Origin: Thermoguttaceae bacterium
Lineage (GTDB): Bacteria > Planctomycetota > Planctomycetia > Pirellulales > Thermoguttaceae
DNA: 33,932 bases
NCBI GenBank assembly: GCA_025062105.1
Contig: JANXAQ010000210.1
Span: 1 to 33,932, forward strand
Reading direction: 5' to 3'
Below, in pieces: positions 7,889 through 16,684 of the stretch. The notes under the pieces are model-generated. The model was not told where the DNA came from, did not search any database, and saw nothing but the letters and a program-made list of their open reading frames with translations. Every line of letters starts with the position of its first letter. Within the stretch, counting starts at the first letter, position 1. A program made the translations under genes and the position numbers.

Positions 7889-8923
7889 ATGGACGATTCT
7901 TTAGAATCGCTGCTTCGCTCGCAGGGGAATCGGCCATCCTCTGCGCCGCCCACGCCTCGGTTGGCGGCCACTCCGCGGGTTCAAGGAGGCCCCTGTTTAG
8001 ATGGTGCTCCTAAACTGGAATCTCTCGGAATTACATTGCCAAGTCCGGCTGGGCCTGGAACAAAATCAGCAATGCAGGCTGGAGCCAGTGCTGGTAGTTC
8101 GGGCTGCAAGCCCGCAGGGGCTTCTGGTGTTTTGGCGCCGTCTGCCGGACCCGTCCGGTTAAAGGAGATCCGTTCGCCATTAGAACGCTCTGTCCGGCCG
8201 GTATTGGAACCCGATGGCCAAAAGAAAACCGGTCCCCTGCTTTGTGTGCAAGACCTTCACAAGCTCTATCATAAAGGCCCTCTGGAAATTCGAGTCCTCC
8301 GAGGGGTCAACCTAACCGTAGAAGCGGGGGAATTTGTGGCCATTGTGGGTCAAAGCGGCTCCGGCAAAAGTACCCTGCTGCATCTGATCGCCACCCTAGA
8401 TACGCCCACCCAGGGTCAGATTCTCTTTGAGGGCCGACGGATTGATAGCCTCCCGGCAGCGGCTCGGGACCGATTCCGCAATAGCACCATCGGCATCATT
8501 TTCCAGTTCTACCATCTGTTGCCGGAGCTGGACACTTTGGAAAATGTCCTGATGCCGCTTATGATCGCAGCGCCTTGGTGGCGGTATTGGCGCAGGCGAC
8601 GGGCCTATCGAGAGGCGGCTATCAAAATTCTTCAGCAGGTGGGATTAGCCGATCGGCTTCATCATAAACCTTCCGAGCTTTCCGGCGGGGAAATGCAACG
8701 GGCTGCCATTGCACGGGCCTTAATCACCCAGCCCAAGTTGCTCCTGGCCGACGAACCCACCGGGAACCTCGATCGTCAAAACGGCCAGGAAATCCTCCAG
8801 CTCCTGCGATTCCTCAATCAGCAGCACCGGCTCACTATCTTGATGGTCAGTCATGATCCGGAAATTGCCGCCCAGGCAGACCGGGTAGTTCGCTTGGTAG
8901 ATGGGTGTATCCACCCCGCTTAA
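7889..8923 (+). CDS. ABC transporter ATP-binding protein, LolD/MacB type
   Basis: Cytoplasmic ATPase of a type VII (LolCDE/MacB-like) transporter, 344 residues. Visible motifs are Walker [10 protein letters not shown] (154-162), Q-loop [16 protein letters not shown], signature LSGGEMQR (264-271), Walker [13 protein letters not shown] (284-295) and H-loop His322. The [12 protein letters not shown]-loop and the spacing fit the LolD/MacB/FtsE group, which usually moves lipoproteins, peptides or drugs. Two oddities stand out. About 110 residues rich in Pro, Ala, Gly and Ser precede the ATPase domain, and a very basic, aromatic [11 protein letters not shown] insertion follows the Q-loop. No permease gene is adjacent, so the partner must be elsewhere. 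The ATG at 7889 has GGAGG nine bases upstream; the open frame reaching back to 7688 lies in repeat R3 and is not used. Confidence 0.9.
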   Translation: MDDSLESLLRSQGNRPSSAPPTPRLAATPRVQGGPCLDGAPKLESLGITLPSPAGPGTKSAMQAGASAGSSGCKPAGASGVLAPSAGPVRLKEIRSPLERSVRPVLEPDGQKKTGPLLCVQDLHKLYHKGPLEIRVLRGVNLTVEAGEFVAIVGQSGSGKSTLLHLIATLDTPTQGQILFEGRRIDSLPAAARDRFRNSTIGIIFQFYHLLPELDTLENVLMPLMIAAPWWRYWRRRRAYREAAIKILQQVGLADRLHHKPSELSGGEMQRAAIARALITQPKLLLADEPTGNLDRQNGQEILQLLRFLNQQHRLTILMVSHDPEIAAQADRVVRLVDGCIHPA

Positions 8924-9193
8924 ACTCCTCACGCACAAAAGCCTCTTTCCGCTTCCCTCGGAAATCTTCGGTTCTGAAATTTTCTGAAATTTGGTAGTAA
9001 CTTTTCTGCTGAACGGAGGCTATGTTTTTCCCCTTTTCCCGCTGCTCCAAGAGGGTTAGGCTGCAGCCGAAAGAGGAAAACAAGGAGGCTTTTTCGCCCC
9101 TCACCCGGCAAGATTCGCTCATCAGCCTCTGCCACGGAAGAAAAAGCCAATCCCCTTCCTCGGTTGAAGTCTGAGGGATTTTCAAAGCCTTGG
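8924..9193. other. Intergenic DNA after the ABC gene
   Basis: No gene seen. Near 8999-9056 it holds a loose copy of the R7 motif (CTGCTGAACGGAGGCTATG, then TTTTTCCCC and CCCGCTGCTCC). Minus-strand open frames here have no recognisable domain. Confidence 0.4.
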
Positions 9194-9341
9194 CTCGACT
9201 TTTCCCATTTTCCCTAACTTGATTTCCCCCGAGGAATTACGATGAACCGCTCTTTTGTTCGTCTGATTTCCTAACTCCAATAATGACAAAGAGTTAGAAC
9301 TTTGATCTTCCACGGCAAGGCCAAAAATGGCAAACGTCGAG
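9194..9341 (+). repeat. R1 repeat, copy 4 (148 bp)
   Basis: Ends CTCGACTTTTCCCATTTT and GGCAAACGTCGAG. The P3 stem CTAACTC/GAGTTAG is perfect. It lies in the gap between the ABC gene and ilvE. Confidence 0.88.
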
Positions 9342-9420
9342 CTAAGAAGGTACACCTTTCCCCCTTCACTCCCCCTCCCCAGGAGCCAAAATGTCAAAAT
9401 TCCAGCCTTACAGGCGACGG

Positions 9421-9835
9421 GGGAGCCAATTTTTTGTGGTCTGTTTCGGTAGGATGAGGAAAATAGTAGTCGCCAATTCTATCTCATTGCCTCTGTCTAG
9501 CATCTCCAGGAACAAGAATCGCCGGATTCCAGAGCCAGAGGCCATAGCTCTCTGAGAGGAGTTTAGGTCTCCGTATCCAGAAGTAAAACAGATAGGTTCC
9601 ATGCTAAGGTAGATTTCCAGGGGGGCTTGTATCTCGATTTTTGCCATTTTGGCCTCCTGCCCAAAGGGAAAAACTTTAACTCCTTGTAATTATTGGGGTT
9701 AGGAAATTTAGTGAACAAAAAGTGAAGTTCGTCCTAACTCCAACAAACCAACCAAGTTAGGGAAATTGGCAAAAGTCGAGTTGTATGGCCTAGAGTATTT
9801 ATTTGCCTAATTGACCTACAGAATTGCAGCGGCAT
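9421..9835 (+). repeat. R8 repeat, copy 1, interrupted by R1 copy 5
   Basis: Similar along its length to 28479-28756: AATTTTTTGTG, TCTCCAGGAACAA, CAGAGC, GAAGTCTAAAT-like and CGTATCCAGAAG blocks occur in the same order. R1 copy 5 (9633-9780) sits inside it, and the uninterrupted second copy gives the empty site. Confidence 0.65.
9633..9780 (-). repeat. R1 repeat, copy 5 (148 bp), with TTGTAT target duplication
   Basis: Starts CTCGATTTTTGCCATTTT and ends GGCAAAAGTCGAG. It is flanked by a perfect 6-bp direct repeat TTGTAT (9627-9632 and 9781-9786). It lies inside R8, and the other R8 copy reads GCTTGTTTTGC without interruption at the matching point. Confidence 0.93.
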
Positions 9836-9897
9836 CCACCAGTTGCTCTTGCTAACTCCCTTGGGCTACAATGGTCTTATCCATAAGAAAACTCCTT

Positions 9898-9960
9898 AGG
9901 GTGTTGTGGGCATGGGCACTTCCATGGCTTTTGCCCCGCAACACCCTATTTTATCTATTT
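9898..9960 (+). terminator. Strong hairpin with T-rich tail upstream of ilvE
   Basis: AGGGTGTTG (9898-9906) pairs perfectly with CAACACCCT (9939-9947), and inside it GGGCA pairs with TGCCC. ATTTTATCTATTTT follows. It could end readthrough from upstream or act in an ilvE leader, whose ATG is 168 bp away. No leader peptide with a run of Ile, Leu or Val codons was seen in between. Confidence 0.5.
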
Positions 9961-10114
9961 TGCCCAATCCGCCCACAAAATTTCAGCCCCACCCTAGAGG
10001 AACCTGAGGTTTGCTAGTTTTCCAAGAGGAAATTAAAATAGTGTGTTTAGCGAGTTTTACCCCCGATGGAGAAAGGTCCTCAGTGCAAGAGTCTAAAAGG
10101 TTGAAGGGACAGCT

Positions 10115-10975
10115 ATGAAAATCTTTATTAACGGGCAATTTGTCCCTCAGGAAGAAGCGAAAATCAGTGTGCTAGATCATGGTCTGCTCTACGGCGATGG
10201 AGTATTTGAAGGAATCCGAAGTTACAATGGAAAACCCTTTCGGTTGCAGCAGCATTTGGATCGGCTGTGGAATTCCGCCAAAGCCATTTGGTTGGAAATT
10301 CCGATGACCAAAGAGCAAATGGCCCAAGCCATTCAGGAGGCGCTGCGCATCAATGGCATCCGGGACGGATACATTCGGGTGGTGGTCACCCGGGGGATAG
10401 GGAACTTGGGTTTGGACCCAAATCAATGTACTAATCCACAGATAATCATTATTGCCGATAAAATTGCCCTCTATCCGAAAGAATACTATGAGAACGGCTT
10501 GGAGATCGTAACCGTTAGCACCCTCCGGAACCACCCGGCAGCGCTGAGTCCCCGGATCAAATCGCTTAATTATCTCAATAACATCCTGGCCAAGATCGAA
10601 GGGCTTCAAGCAGGTTGTATTGAAGCATTGATGCTCAATCATAAAGGGGAAGTATCTGAATGTACAGGTGATAACATCTTTCTGGTTCGGCAAGGCCGAC
10701 TCCTTACCCCCCCGATCGATGCAGGAATCTTGGAGGGGATTACCCGGGCAGCGGTCATCGAACTAGCCCATGCGGACGGTTACCCGGTGTTAGAAATCCC
10801 CCTGACGAAACATGATGTGTATATTGCTGATGAATGCTTCTTGACCGGTACAGCGGCTGAAATCGTGCCGGTCGTAAAGGTCGATAGCCGACTGATCGGC
10901 GACGGCAAACCGGGCCCGATTACCCGTCACCTGATGGCCCGTTTCCACCAACTGACCCAACAAGAAACCCTATAA
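10115..10975 (+). CDS. ilvE: Branched-chain amino acid aminotransferase
   Basis: Class IV PLP aminotransferase that makes Val, Leu and Ile from their keto acids, with glutamate as donor. The 286 residues match the short bacterial and archaeal IlvE type. It opens with FINGQFVPQEEAKISVLDHGLLYGDGVFEGIR, the family N-terminus. Lys149 in IKSLNYLNN is the expected PLP Schiff-base lysine, Glu182 sits in SECTGDNIF, and TRAAVIELA and FLTGTAAEIVPV close the cofactor pocket. D-amino-acid and 4-amino-4-deoxychorismate enzymes share the fold, but the overall sequence is IlvE-like. GAAGGG precedes the ATG at good spacing. It stands alone between long repeat-filled gaps, on the same strand as htrA and the arg genes. 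Confidence 0.94.
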   Translation: MKIFINGQFVPQEEAKISVLDHGLLYGDGVFEGIRSYNGKPFRLQQHLDRLWNSAKAIWLEIPMTKEQMAQAIQEALRINGIRDGYIRVVVTRGIGNLGLDPNQCTNPQIIIIADKIALYPKEYYENGLEIVTVSTLRNHPAALSPRIKSLNYLNNILAKIEGLQAGCIEALMLNHKGEVSECTGDNIFLVRQGRLLTPPIDAGILEGITRAAVIELAHADGYPVLEIPLTKHDVYIADECFLTGTAAEIVPVVKVDSRLIGDGKPGPITRHLMARFHQLTQQETL

Positions 10976-10988
10976 CCACAGCAACCAA

Positions 10989-11373
10989 GAAAGCCTCTGA
11001 CAAACTCTGCATATATAGGCGAGTACTTGAACTTTTGATTCTCTAGCCGTTCCGGTCTTCCTAGCCACACAACTATGGGCTGTTGGCTGTTAGCAATGCA
11101 ATCACCCTTATATATTGGGTTAAAGGAAGGGCAAGCCAAATCGTAGGAACCTCTGCATAATTCAAAGGGGATATTTTTATACCGTTTTGGCTAGCCTCCC
11201 TCTAACACAACATATAGAGGCGCTAGGATTGCCAGCACCCAACAGATATGGTAGACGTCCTGGCAGGACAACAGAACGGCTAAAGAATCGAAAGTTCATA
11301 AAGTTCACTGGATGTTCAGGATTTTGCAGAGGTTCCCGTATAAAATATTCCCCTTGAATTATGCAGAAATTCC
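10989..11373 (+). repeat. R2 repeat, copy b, split by a nested R2 copy
   Basis: The left part (10989-11141) matches R2 from its left end through TTGATTCTCTAGCC and ATATATTGGGTT. The right part (11341-11373) is TAAAATATTCC to GCAGAAATTCC, the R2 right end. Between them lies copy c in the opposite orientation. Confidence 0.8.
11146..11336 (-). repeat. R2 repeat, copy c, nested in copy b, with CGTA duplication
   Basis: Runs from GGAACCTCTGC to GCAGAGGTTCC, 191 bp. It is flanked by CGTA on both sides (11142-11145 and 11337-11340). Removing it with one CGTA restores the host R2 sequence near its right end, as judged against other copies. Confidence 0.9.
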
Positions 11374-11377
11374 AAAG

Positions 11378-11523
11378 TGCGACTTTTGCCATTTTGGGCA
11401 TCCGGCTGAAAAAGGAAAACTTTAAGATCTTGGAATTATTGGAGTTGGCCATTGGGTATACAAAAGGAGCGTTTGCTCTAACTCCTGGAGAAAAACCAAG
11501 TTAGGGAAAATGCAAACCTCGCG
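11378..11523 (-). repeat. R1 repeat, copy 6 (146 bp)
   Basis: Begins TGCGACTTTTGCCATTTT four bases after the end of R2 copy b and ends in CTCGCG. The P2 stem CTAACT/AGTTAG is intact. Confidence 0.82.
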
Positions 11524-11535
11524 CTAAGAACTTAG

Positions 11536-11682
11536 AGGCTGTCCTATAAAAGATTTTCTATGATGAAAGAAGGTTTCCTTCATCAAGGCCCCAAAATCCC
11601 TGTTTTTAAGGAGTGTCGAGGGTAGGAGCCGGTCGGCCAAAACCCATGCGAAACCGCCCAAACCCCAATTTCAAGACACCCT
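11536..11682 (+). repeat. R5 repeat, copy 1 (147 bp)
   Basis: Starts AGGCTGTCCTATAAAAG and ends AAGACACCCT, forming imperfect terminal inverted repeats. It is flanked by CTTAG on both sides (11531-11535 and 11683-11687). The interior (TTTTCTATGATGAAAG and GTGTCGAGGGTAGGAGCC) matches the copy at 28128. Confidence 0.75.
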
Positions 11683-11687
11683 CTTAG

Positions 11688-11836
11688 CTCGACGTTTGCC
11701 ATTTTTCCCTAACTCCTTTTGTTTCCAGTAGTTACAACGAGACTTCCTTTTGTTCATATAATTTCCTAACTCCAATAGTTACAAGGACTTAGAGTTTTCC
11801 CCTTCCGGGAGAAGGCCTAAAATGGCAAAAGTGGAG
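11688..11836 (+). repeat. R1 repeat, copy 7 (149 bp), with CTTAG duplication
   Basis: Starts CTCGACGTTTGCCATTTT and ends GGCAAAAGTGGAG. CTTAG flanks it (11683-11687 and 11837-11841) and also flanks the adjoining R5 copy, so the two elements share a target sequence. Confidence 0.88.
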
Positions 11837-11861
11837 CTTAGCGGTAGGCACTGAAGCATTT

Positions 11862-12017
11862 AGAGGCTGTGCTGGAATGAGATTTTCGCGCTTTCCGACG
11901 GATTTTCGGGCCAAGGCCTTCGTCTGGCAAAATCGGGAAAATAAGAAGGTTGGAAATTTTGGAACTTCCTGGCAGCACTCTGCCTGCACACAGGGACACA
12001 CTTTGTAGGACCCCCTC
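11862..12017 (+). repeat. Probable diverged R5-like element
   Basis: AGGCTGTGCTGGAATGAGATTTT resembles the R5 start, and the far side ends TAGGACCCCCT before CTAAAT. The interior differs from the other R5 copies, so membership is uncertain. Confidence 0.4.
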
Positions 12018-12022
12018 TAAAT

Positions 12023-12170
12023 CTCGACTTTTGCCATTTTCGGGCTCCTGCCGAAGGGAAAAGTTCTAACTCCATGAAATGATTGGAGTTAGGAAATTGT
12101 GTGAACCAAAGGGAAGGTCCGCGGTAATGCCTGAGCAGAAAAGAAGTTAGGAAAATTGGCAAAACTCGAG
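12023..12170 (-). repeat. R1 repeat, copy 8 (148 bp)
   Basis: Starts CTCGACTTTTGCCATTTT and ends GGCAAAACTCGAG. The P3 stem CTAACTCC/GGAGTTAG is a perfect 8 bp. Flanks TAAAT and CAAAT match at four of five bases. It lies 137 bp upstream of htrA. Confidence 0.88.
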
Positions 12171-12307
12171 CAAATAGGAAAGCCTCCTAAAGAGGGGATC
12201 CAACACGAGCTAGCCAAGAATATTGGCCACATGCTGGAATATTCACAGTTGCGTTCCGCTAGGGCGATGGGGAATTATCGATTCGACACCACCTAAAGGA
12301 ATCTCCT

Positions 12308-13552
12308 ATGGTCGGAGGATTTCCTTTCTGGGAGGAACCGGCAGAGGCTCCGAGGCAACCCCCCTCTTCCGGTCAATCGCCGCCAGTAGTATTAGCTACA
12401 GAAGTCCCCCCGGCCGCAGCGCGACGTAGCGCCTTGGGTTGGTTGCTAGGCATTTTAGTCGTGTTGCTCCTGCTGCTGTTTTTACCCTATTTTGTGGAGC
12501 AGATTCAATATGCTATTACCCGAGGCAGGCAACGGGCGGAAGCGGAGGTGGCTTTAGAATTGCTAGGGCAATTGCCTGAGCCGCAAAACCGTTTCGCCGC
12601 TGTAGCAAAAGCCGTGGCCCCCTCGGTTGTCGGTATCGAAACGGAACGGATTGTCATGGCTGCTGGGCCCAGGGATGAATGGGGGTTTTTGTTTGGCGGT
12701 CCAAGCCTCTTCCGTGCCGAGGGAGAAGGCTCCGGAGTGATCATGGACCAGGAAGGCCACATCATCACCAATTATCACGTCATTGGCCAAGCAGATCAGG
12801 TCCGAGTCAAATTGGCTGACGGCCGTACTATCTCCAATGTGCGGATTGTGGGAGTGGATCCGCTTTCGGATTTGGCTGTGCTAAAAATCGACGAACCAGA
12901 CCTAGTCCCCGCCCGATGGGGCGATAGTGATCTGCTGGAAGTGGGCGATTCGGTACTGGCTATCGGCAATCCCTTCCGATTGGCCCATACGGTAACCGCC
13001 GGCATCATCAGCGCCAAAGGCCGACGTGGCATCATCCGCGAAATCCGCTACGAGGATTTCCTCCAAACCGATGCTGCCATTAATCCAGGTAATAGCGGCG
13101 GCCCCTTGGTCAATATGAAAGGCGAGGTCGTCGGCATTAATACCGCCATTTTAGGCGAACGATACCAGGGGATCGGCTTTGCGATCCCTAGTCGAATCGC
13201 CAAGGATGTCTATGAACATCTAAAAGCCACCGGCCGAGTCGAACGAGGCTGGCTGGGCGTGGAAATGCAACCACTGGATGAAACCTTGGCCAACCGCTTA
13301 GGCCTACCGAATACCCAAGGGGCCTTGATTGTTCGGGTCTTCCCTAATTCTCCGGCCCAAAAGGCCGGCCTAGAACCAGGCGATGTGGTCGTCCAATGGA
13401 ACAAGGAGAAAATTCGGGATCCGAGCGATCTGAGCTTGGCCATTGCCCGCACCCAGATCGGCCAAACTGCTACCTTGCACATTATCCGAGAAGGCAAACG
13501 TCTCCAGGTAGAGGTCCGTGTGGGCCAACGGCCCGAACGACTCCGGTTCTAA
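12308..13552 (+). CDS. HtrA/Deg-family serine protease, membrane-anchored, one PDZ domain
   Basis: Envelope quality-control protease of 414 residues. One membrane segment lies at about 43-62, after a short proline-rich N-terminus, so the protease domain should face the periplasm. The trypsin-like triad is visible: His157 in ITNYHV, Asp188 in DPLSDLAVL and Ser263 in INPGNSGGP. One PDZ domain follows at about 310-410 (RGWLGVEMQPL, then GALIVRVFPNSPAQKAGLEPGDVV), which makes it DegS-like in layout rather than DegP-like. Known family members cleave misfolded proteins or anti-sigma factors; the target here is unknown. AAAGGA sits before the ATG. The stop codon touches an R1 repeat, whose terminal repeat begins 2 bp later. 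Confidence 0.94.
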   Translation: MVGGFPFWEEPAEAPRQPPSSGQSPPVVLATEVPPAAARRSALGWLLGILVVLLLLLFLPYFVEQIQYAITRGRQRAEAEVALELLGQLPEPQNRFAAVAKAVAPSVVGIETERIVMAAGPRDEWGFLFGGPSLFRAEGEGSGVIMDQEGHIITNYHVIGQADQVRVKLADGRTISNVRIVGVDPLSDLAVLKIDEPDLVPARWGDSDLLEVGDSVLAIGNPFRLAHTVTAGIISAKGRRGIIREIRYEDFLQTDAAINPGNSGGPLVNMKGEVVGINTAILGERYQGIGFAIPSRIAKDVYEHLKATGRVERGWLGVEMQPLDETLANRLGLPNTQGALIVRVFPNSPAQKAGLEPGDVVVQWNKEKIRDPSDLSLAIARTQIGQTATLHIIREGKRLQVEVRVGQRPERLRF

Positions 13553-13553
13553 G

Positions 13554-13685
13554 CTCGACTTTTGCCATTTTTCCTTACTGTTTTCGGTTCTAGTACTTAT
13601 AGCGAAACCATCTTCTGTCCACCCAATTTCCTACGTCCAATGATTTCTTCCTCTTCCAGGAAGGCCAAAAACGGCAAAAGTCGAG
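13554..13685 (+). repeat. R1 repeat, copy 9 (132 bp), abutting the htrA stop codon
   Basis: The left end CTCGACTTTTGCCATTTT begins 2 bp after the htrA TAA. It ends GGCAAAAGTCGAG. An internal deletion of about 16 bp removes most of the P3 arm, making it the shortest full-ended copy. It may now form the 3' end of the htrA transcript. Confidence 0.88.
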
Positions 13686-13790
13686 TTTATCCGGCGCTAT
13701 TTTTCTTCTGGTGGGTTTTATGCGTAAGAGAGAAACTACTTTTGGAGTTTTTGGAGAGAAGATAGGCAAGATGGGCAAAATAGCCTCGGA

Positions 13791-13818
13791 TTGACTTGCA
13801 GACCAGGGAACTTAAAAT
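13791..13818 (+). promoter_or_regulatory. Candidate sigma-70-type promoter for argB
   Basis: TTGACT (13791-13796) and TAAAAT (13813-13818) are separated by 16 bp, and an AT-rich stretch follows. It lies about 115 bp upstream of the proposed argB start. Read by eye only; no arginine-repressor box was recognised. Confidence 0.4.
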
Positions 13819-13932
13819 ATTTTTTTCTACTTACTACTTTATATCCCCCATAAAGATGTAAATCAAATACCCCTCACGGGAGAACTTAATTCAGATCGCC
13901 CCCGGTTGGGTTCCTCAACAAGGGATGGCAAG

Positions 13933-14814
13933 GTGCAAGAAGCCATTCGGAAAGCTGACGTGCTGATCGAGGCCCTCCATTGGATTCGGCAGTTTCGGGG
14001 CCGAGTAACTGTCATCAAGCTGGGCGGCAGTCTGTTGGATGATAGCCAAGCCCTGGACCATCTGTTATTAGATGTCGTGTTCATGGAGACGGTCGGGATG
14101 CATCCGGTGCTGGTGCATGGGGCAGGGGCGGCTATCAGCCGAGCTATGCAACAGGCAGGACTCACTCCTCGGTTTGTCCAAGGCCGACGTTATACCGATC
14201 CTGCCACCTTGGAAATTGTGGAAAACGTGCTGGCCTACCAGACCAACGAACAGTTGGCCCACCGAATCGAGCAATTGGGCGGCAAGGCCCAGGCGCTCAA
14301 CTTTCGAACCACGAATGTGCTATTTGGCCAACGGCTCCAGCTTGCGGGCGAAGACGGCCAACCAGTGGACCTAGGCCTTGTCGGGACGGTAACCCAGGTG
14401 GATCGTGCCACCCTTGAAACCCTTTGCCACCAAGGGATTGTGCCGGTCATCCCCTCGATGTGTTTAGACCAAGACGGCCAGAAGCTGAATGTGAATGCTG
14501 ATACCGCAGCTATGGCCGTCGCCAAAGCCTTGCAGGCGGAAAAACTAGTCTTCGTCAGCGATGTCAATGGCGTGCGCCGGGATAAAAACGATCCGAGTTC
14601 GGTTATCTCTACCCTTACCCAAGAGGAAGCCCGACAGTTGATCCGTTCTGGCGTGATCGACGCTGGCATGGTGCCGAAAGTCGAAGCCTGCCTGGAGATC
14701 CTCCAGCACGGCGTCCGCAAGGTGCACATCATCGACGGCCGAATCCGTCATGCCCTGCTACTAGAAATCTATACCACGGAAGGCATCGGCACCCAAATTG
14801 TCCAAAACCCGTAA
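13933..14814 (+). CDS. argB: Acetylglutamate kinase
   Basis: Phosphorylates N-acetylglutamate with ATP, the second step of arginine synthesis, in the cytosol. The protein of about 293 residues has the amino-acid-kinase layout: [11 protein letters not shown] with the N-terminal catalytic lysine, [44 protein letters not shown] and GMVPKVEAC. The VHGAGAA loop is unusual: the family normally has VHGGG here, so one glycine of the substrate loop is alanine. I start at GTG 13933, with AAGGGA about ten bases upstream, giving the family N-terminus [19 protein letters not shown] 27 bases earlier is possible but has no better signal. argD and argF follow on the same strand but are separated by about 300 and 700 bp. 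Confidence 0.92.
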   Translation: MQEAIRKADVLIEALHWIRQFRGRVTVIKLGGSLLDDSQALDHLLLDVVFMETVGMHPVLVHGAGAAISRAMQQAGLTPRFVQGRRYTDPATLEIVENVLAYQTNEQLAHRIEQLGGKAQALNFRTTNVLFGQRLQLAGEDGQPVDLGLVGTVTQVDRATLETLCHQGIVPVIPSMCLDQDGQKLNVNADTAAMAVAKALQAEKLVFVSDVNGVRRDKNDPSSVISTLTQEEARQLIRSGVIDAGMVPKVEACLEILQHGVRKVHIIDGRIRHALLLEIYTTEGIGTQIVQNP

Positions 14815-15117
14815 GTTCCGGCGCTTTTCCCCACCTCTGCTGCCCAAAAGGGGGATATTTTTTCTAACCACCAGGAGTGGTAACATTTCCGGCCAGAGAA
14901 ATGCGTATTTTTTGCCTACACCTGAGCTCAGAGGTTATGCTTCCTGCGCAAGCGGGAATCCAGGTTTCTTGGGGTTACATTCTCGATGAAACCGCCATGA
15001 ACGACAAATCCAGTACCCTTCCCTAGATCCCCGGATGCCCGCTTTCGCTGGGATGAGAGGAACGCAAGTGGTTCATTCGGCCGAAGGTTACTCAAACCGG
15101 CAGAAAGGGACCAAGAG
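14815..15117. repeat. Intergenic gap argB-argD with a facing REP-like pair
   Basis: GCGCAAGCGGGAATCC (near 14947) and GGATGCCCGCTTTCGC (near 15034) are inverted, nearly perfect partners about 70 bp apart, like paired extragenic palindromes. The same core appears near 6960 and 18300. No gene is seen. Confidence 0.55.
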
Positions 15118-16344
15118 GTGAGCCAGCCGACATTAACTTCTCAGGAAACTTTTGAACTCTTTCAGCGGTATGTGATTGGCAACTATCGGCGGTTTCCGGT
15201 AGTACTTGTCCGGGGGGAAGGTTCGTACGTATGGGACCGGGAGGGGAAGCGGTATTTGGATCTGTTTCCGGGGTGGGGATGTGGGCTGCTGGGGCATTGT
15301 CCGCTGCCGGTGGTACGGGCGGTGCAAGAGCAGCTATCGACGTTGATCCATGTGCCCAACACTTGGTACACAGAAGCTCAAGGCCTCTGGGCTAAGGCCC
15401 TTTCGGAACGCAGCTTCGGCGGACAGGCGTTTTTCTGCAACTCTGGCGCTGAAGCCAACGAGGCAGCCATCAAACTGGTCCGCCTCCATAGCAAACGTCC
15501 CAAATACAAAATCATCACCTTTGAGGGAAGTTTCCATGGCCGAACCTTGGCAGCTACCACCGCAACAGCCCAACCAAAATATCACGAAGGTCTGGGACCG
15601 CTGGTAGCCGGATTCATGTATGCGCCGTTTGGCGATTTGGAGGCGGTGCGTCAGCTGATTGATGAAGAGACGGCTGCCATCATGATCGAACCGATCCAAG
15701 GCGAAGGGGGCATCCGGATTCCACCGGCTGGTTTTTTGCAAGGCCTTCGGCAATTATGCGATGAGCATGGGCTGCTATTGATCTTCGACGAGGTACAGAC
15801 GGGCATGGGGCGGACGGGCCATTGGTTTGCCTATCAGCGGGAAGGCGTTACCCCGGATATCATGACGCTGGCCAAGGCCTTATGTGGCGGTTTGGCTGGG
15901 GGGGCCATGTTGGCCAAGCCGGAAATTGCCGCCAGTCTGCGCCCGGGAATGCATGCAGCCACTTTCGGCGGCAATCCCATAGCCGCCCGGGCTGGTCTGG
16001 CGGCCATCGAAATGATCGAACAGCAAAACCTCTTGGAACGTGCTCAGTCCCTGGGTGAACTATTCCGGCAGCGCTTGGCTGAACTCCAACAGCACTGCGA
16101 AATCATCCGAGAGGTCCGAGTCGTAGGCCTGATGATCGGGGTGGAGCTAGCCGTCGATGGCGCCCCGGCCGTAGAAGCCTGTATGAAACGAGGTGTGCTC
16201 ATCAATTGTACCCAAGGCAACGTCCTTCGCCTGCTGCCCGCCATGACCCTTACCGATCAACAAGCCCACCAAGGCTGTGATGTGTTGGCTGAAGTGCTAG
16301 AAGAATTAGCCAGAAAAAACATGGACCATCTCCGATCGACCTAA
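15118..16344 (+). CDS. argD: Acetylornithine aminotransferase
   Basis: Class III PLP aminotransferase that converts N-acetylglutamate semialdehyde to N-acetylornithine with glutamate. The 408 residues are typical. Key parts are [18 protein letters not shown] (PLP phosphate binding, near 106-122), [21 protein letters not shown], the cofactor aspartate in [12 protein letters not shown] (223-234), Lys253 in TLAKALCGG as the Schiff-base lysine, and [11 protein letters not shown]. It starts with GTG, preceded by AAAGGGA. Related ornithine or succinylornithine enzymes look alike, but argB and argF as neighbours support the arginine role. A diverged R2 fragment follows its stop. Confidence 0.93.
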   Translation: MSQPTLTSQETFELFQRYVIGNYRRFPVVLVRGEGSYVWDREGKRYLDLFPGWGCGLLGHCPLPVVRAVQEQLSTLIHVPNTWYTEAQGLWAKALSERSFGGQAFFCNSGAEANEAAIKLVRLHSKRPKYKIITFEGSFHGRTLAATTATAQPKYHEGLGPLVAGFMYAPFGDLEAVRQLIDEETAAIMIEPIQGEGGIRIPPAGFLQGLRQLCDEHGLLLIFDEVQTGMGRTGHWFAYQREGVTPDIMTLAKALCGGLAGGAMLAKPEIAASLRPGMHAATFGGNPIAARAGLAAIEMIEQQNLLERAQSLGELFRQRLAELQQHCEIIREVRVVGLMIGVELAVDGAPAVEACMKRGVLINCTQGNVLRLLPAMTLTDQQAHQGCDVLAEVLEELARKNMDHLRST

Positions 16345-16364
16345 CCCTAGTACCGGCAAAGTTG

Positions 16365-16490
16365 CTTCAAATCCTGAACATATAGGGCCCATGGAGGAGC
16401 TTCGTTTCCTAGCCGGTCGGAGTGCTAGGGTGAAACTCTTCGAGCTTGGCCGCTAAAAGTGCTTGCAACCCTGTGGATTCGCATAAAAAC
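16365..16490 (+). repeat. R2 repeat, diverged fragment (copy f)
   Basis: TTGCTTCAAATCCTGAACATATAG matches the R2 left end, followed by CCTAGCC and GCTAGGG blocks. The right half is diverged or missing. Confidence 0.5.
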
Positions 16491-16508
16491 AGCAACGCCT
16501 TTCCTTAC

Positions 16509-16654
16509 CTCGACTTTGGCCATTTTTAGTCTCCTGGGGAAAGAGAAAATTCTTACTTCCTGGAATTGTTAAATTAGGAAATTGCATGAACAAAACAGAG
16601 GTGCGTTGTAACTCCTGGAATCCCCACCAGGGTGGGAAAATGGCAAAAGCTGAG
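16509..16654 (-). repeat. R1 repeat, copy 10 (146 bp)
   Basis: Starts CTCGACTTTGGCCATTTTT and ends GGCAAAAGCTGAG. The P3 arm is partly deleted. It lies between argD and argF. Confidence 0.82.
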
Positions 16655-16684
16655 CTCAGAGATTGCCTGACATTGGAATTTTGG

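Noticed and set aside
10172-10693. 173-codon minus-strand frame
   Set aside because: Shadow of ilvE.
11862-12017. A second clear R5 element with target duplication
   Set aside because: Only the left end resembles R5; interior and right end are too different for a firm call, so it is listed with low confidence.
14235-14732. 165-codon minus-strand frame
   Set aside because: Shadow of argB in another frame.
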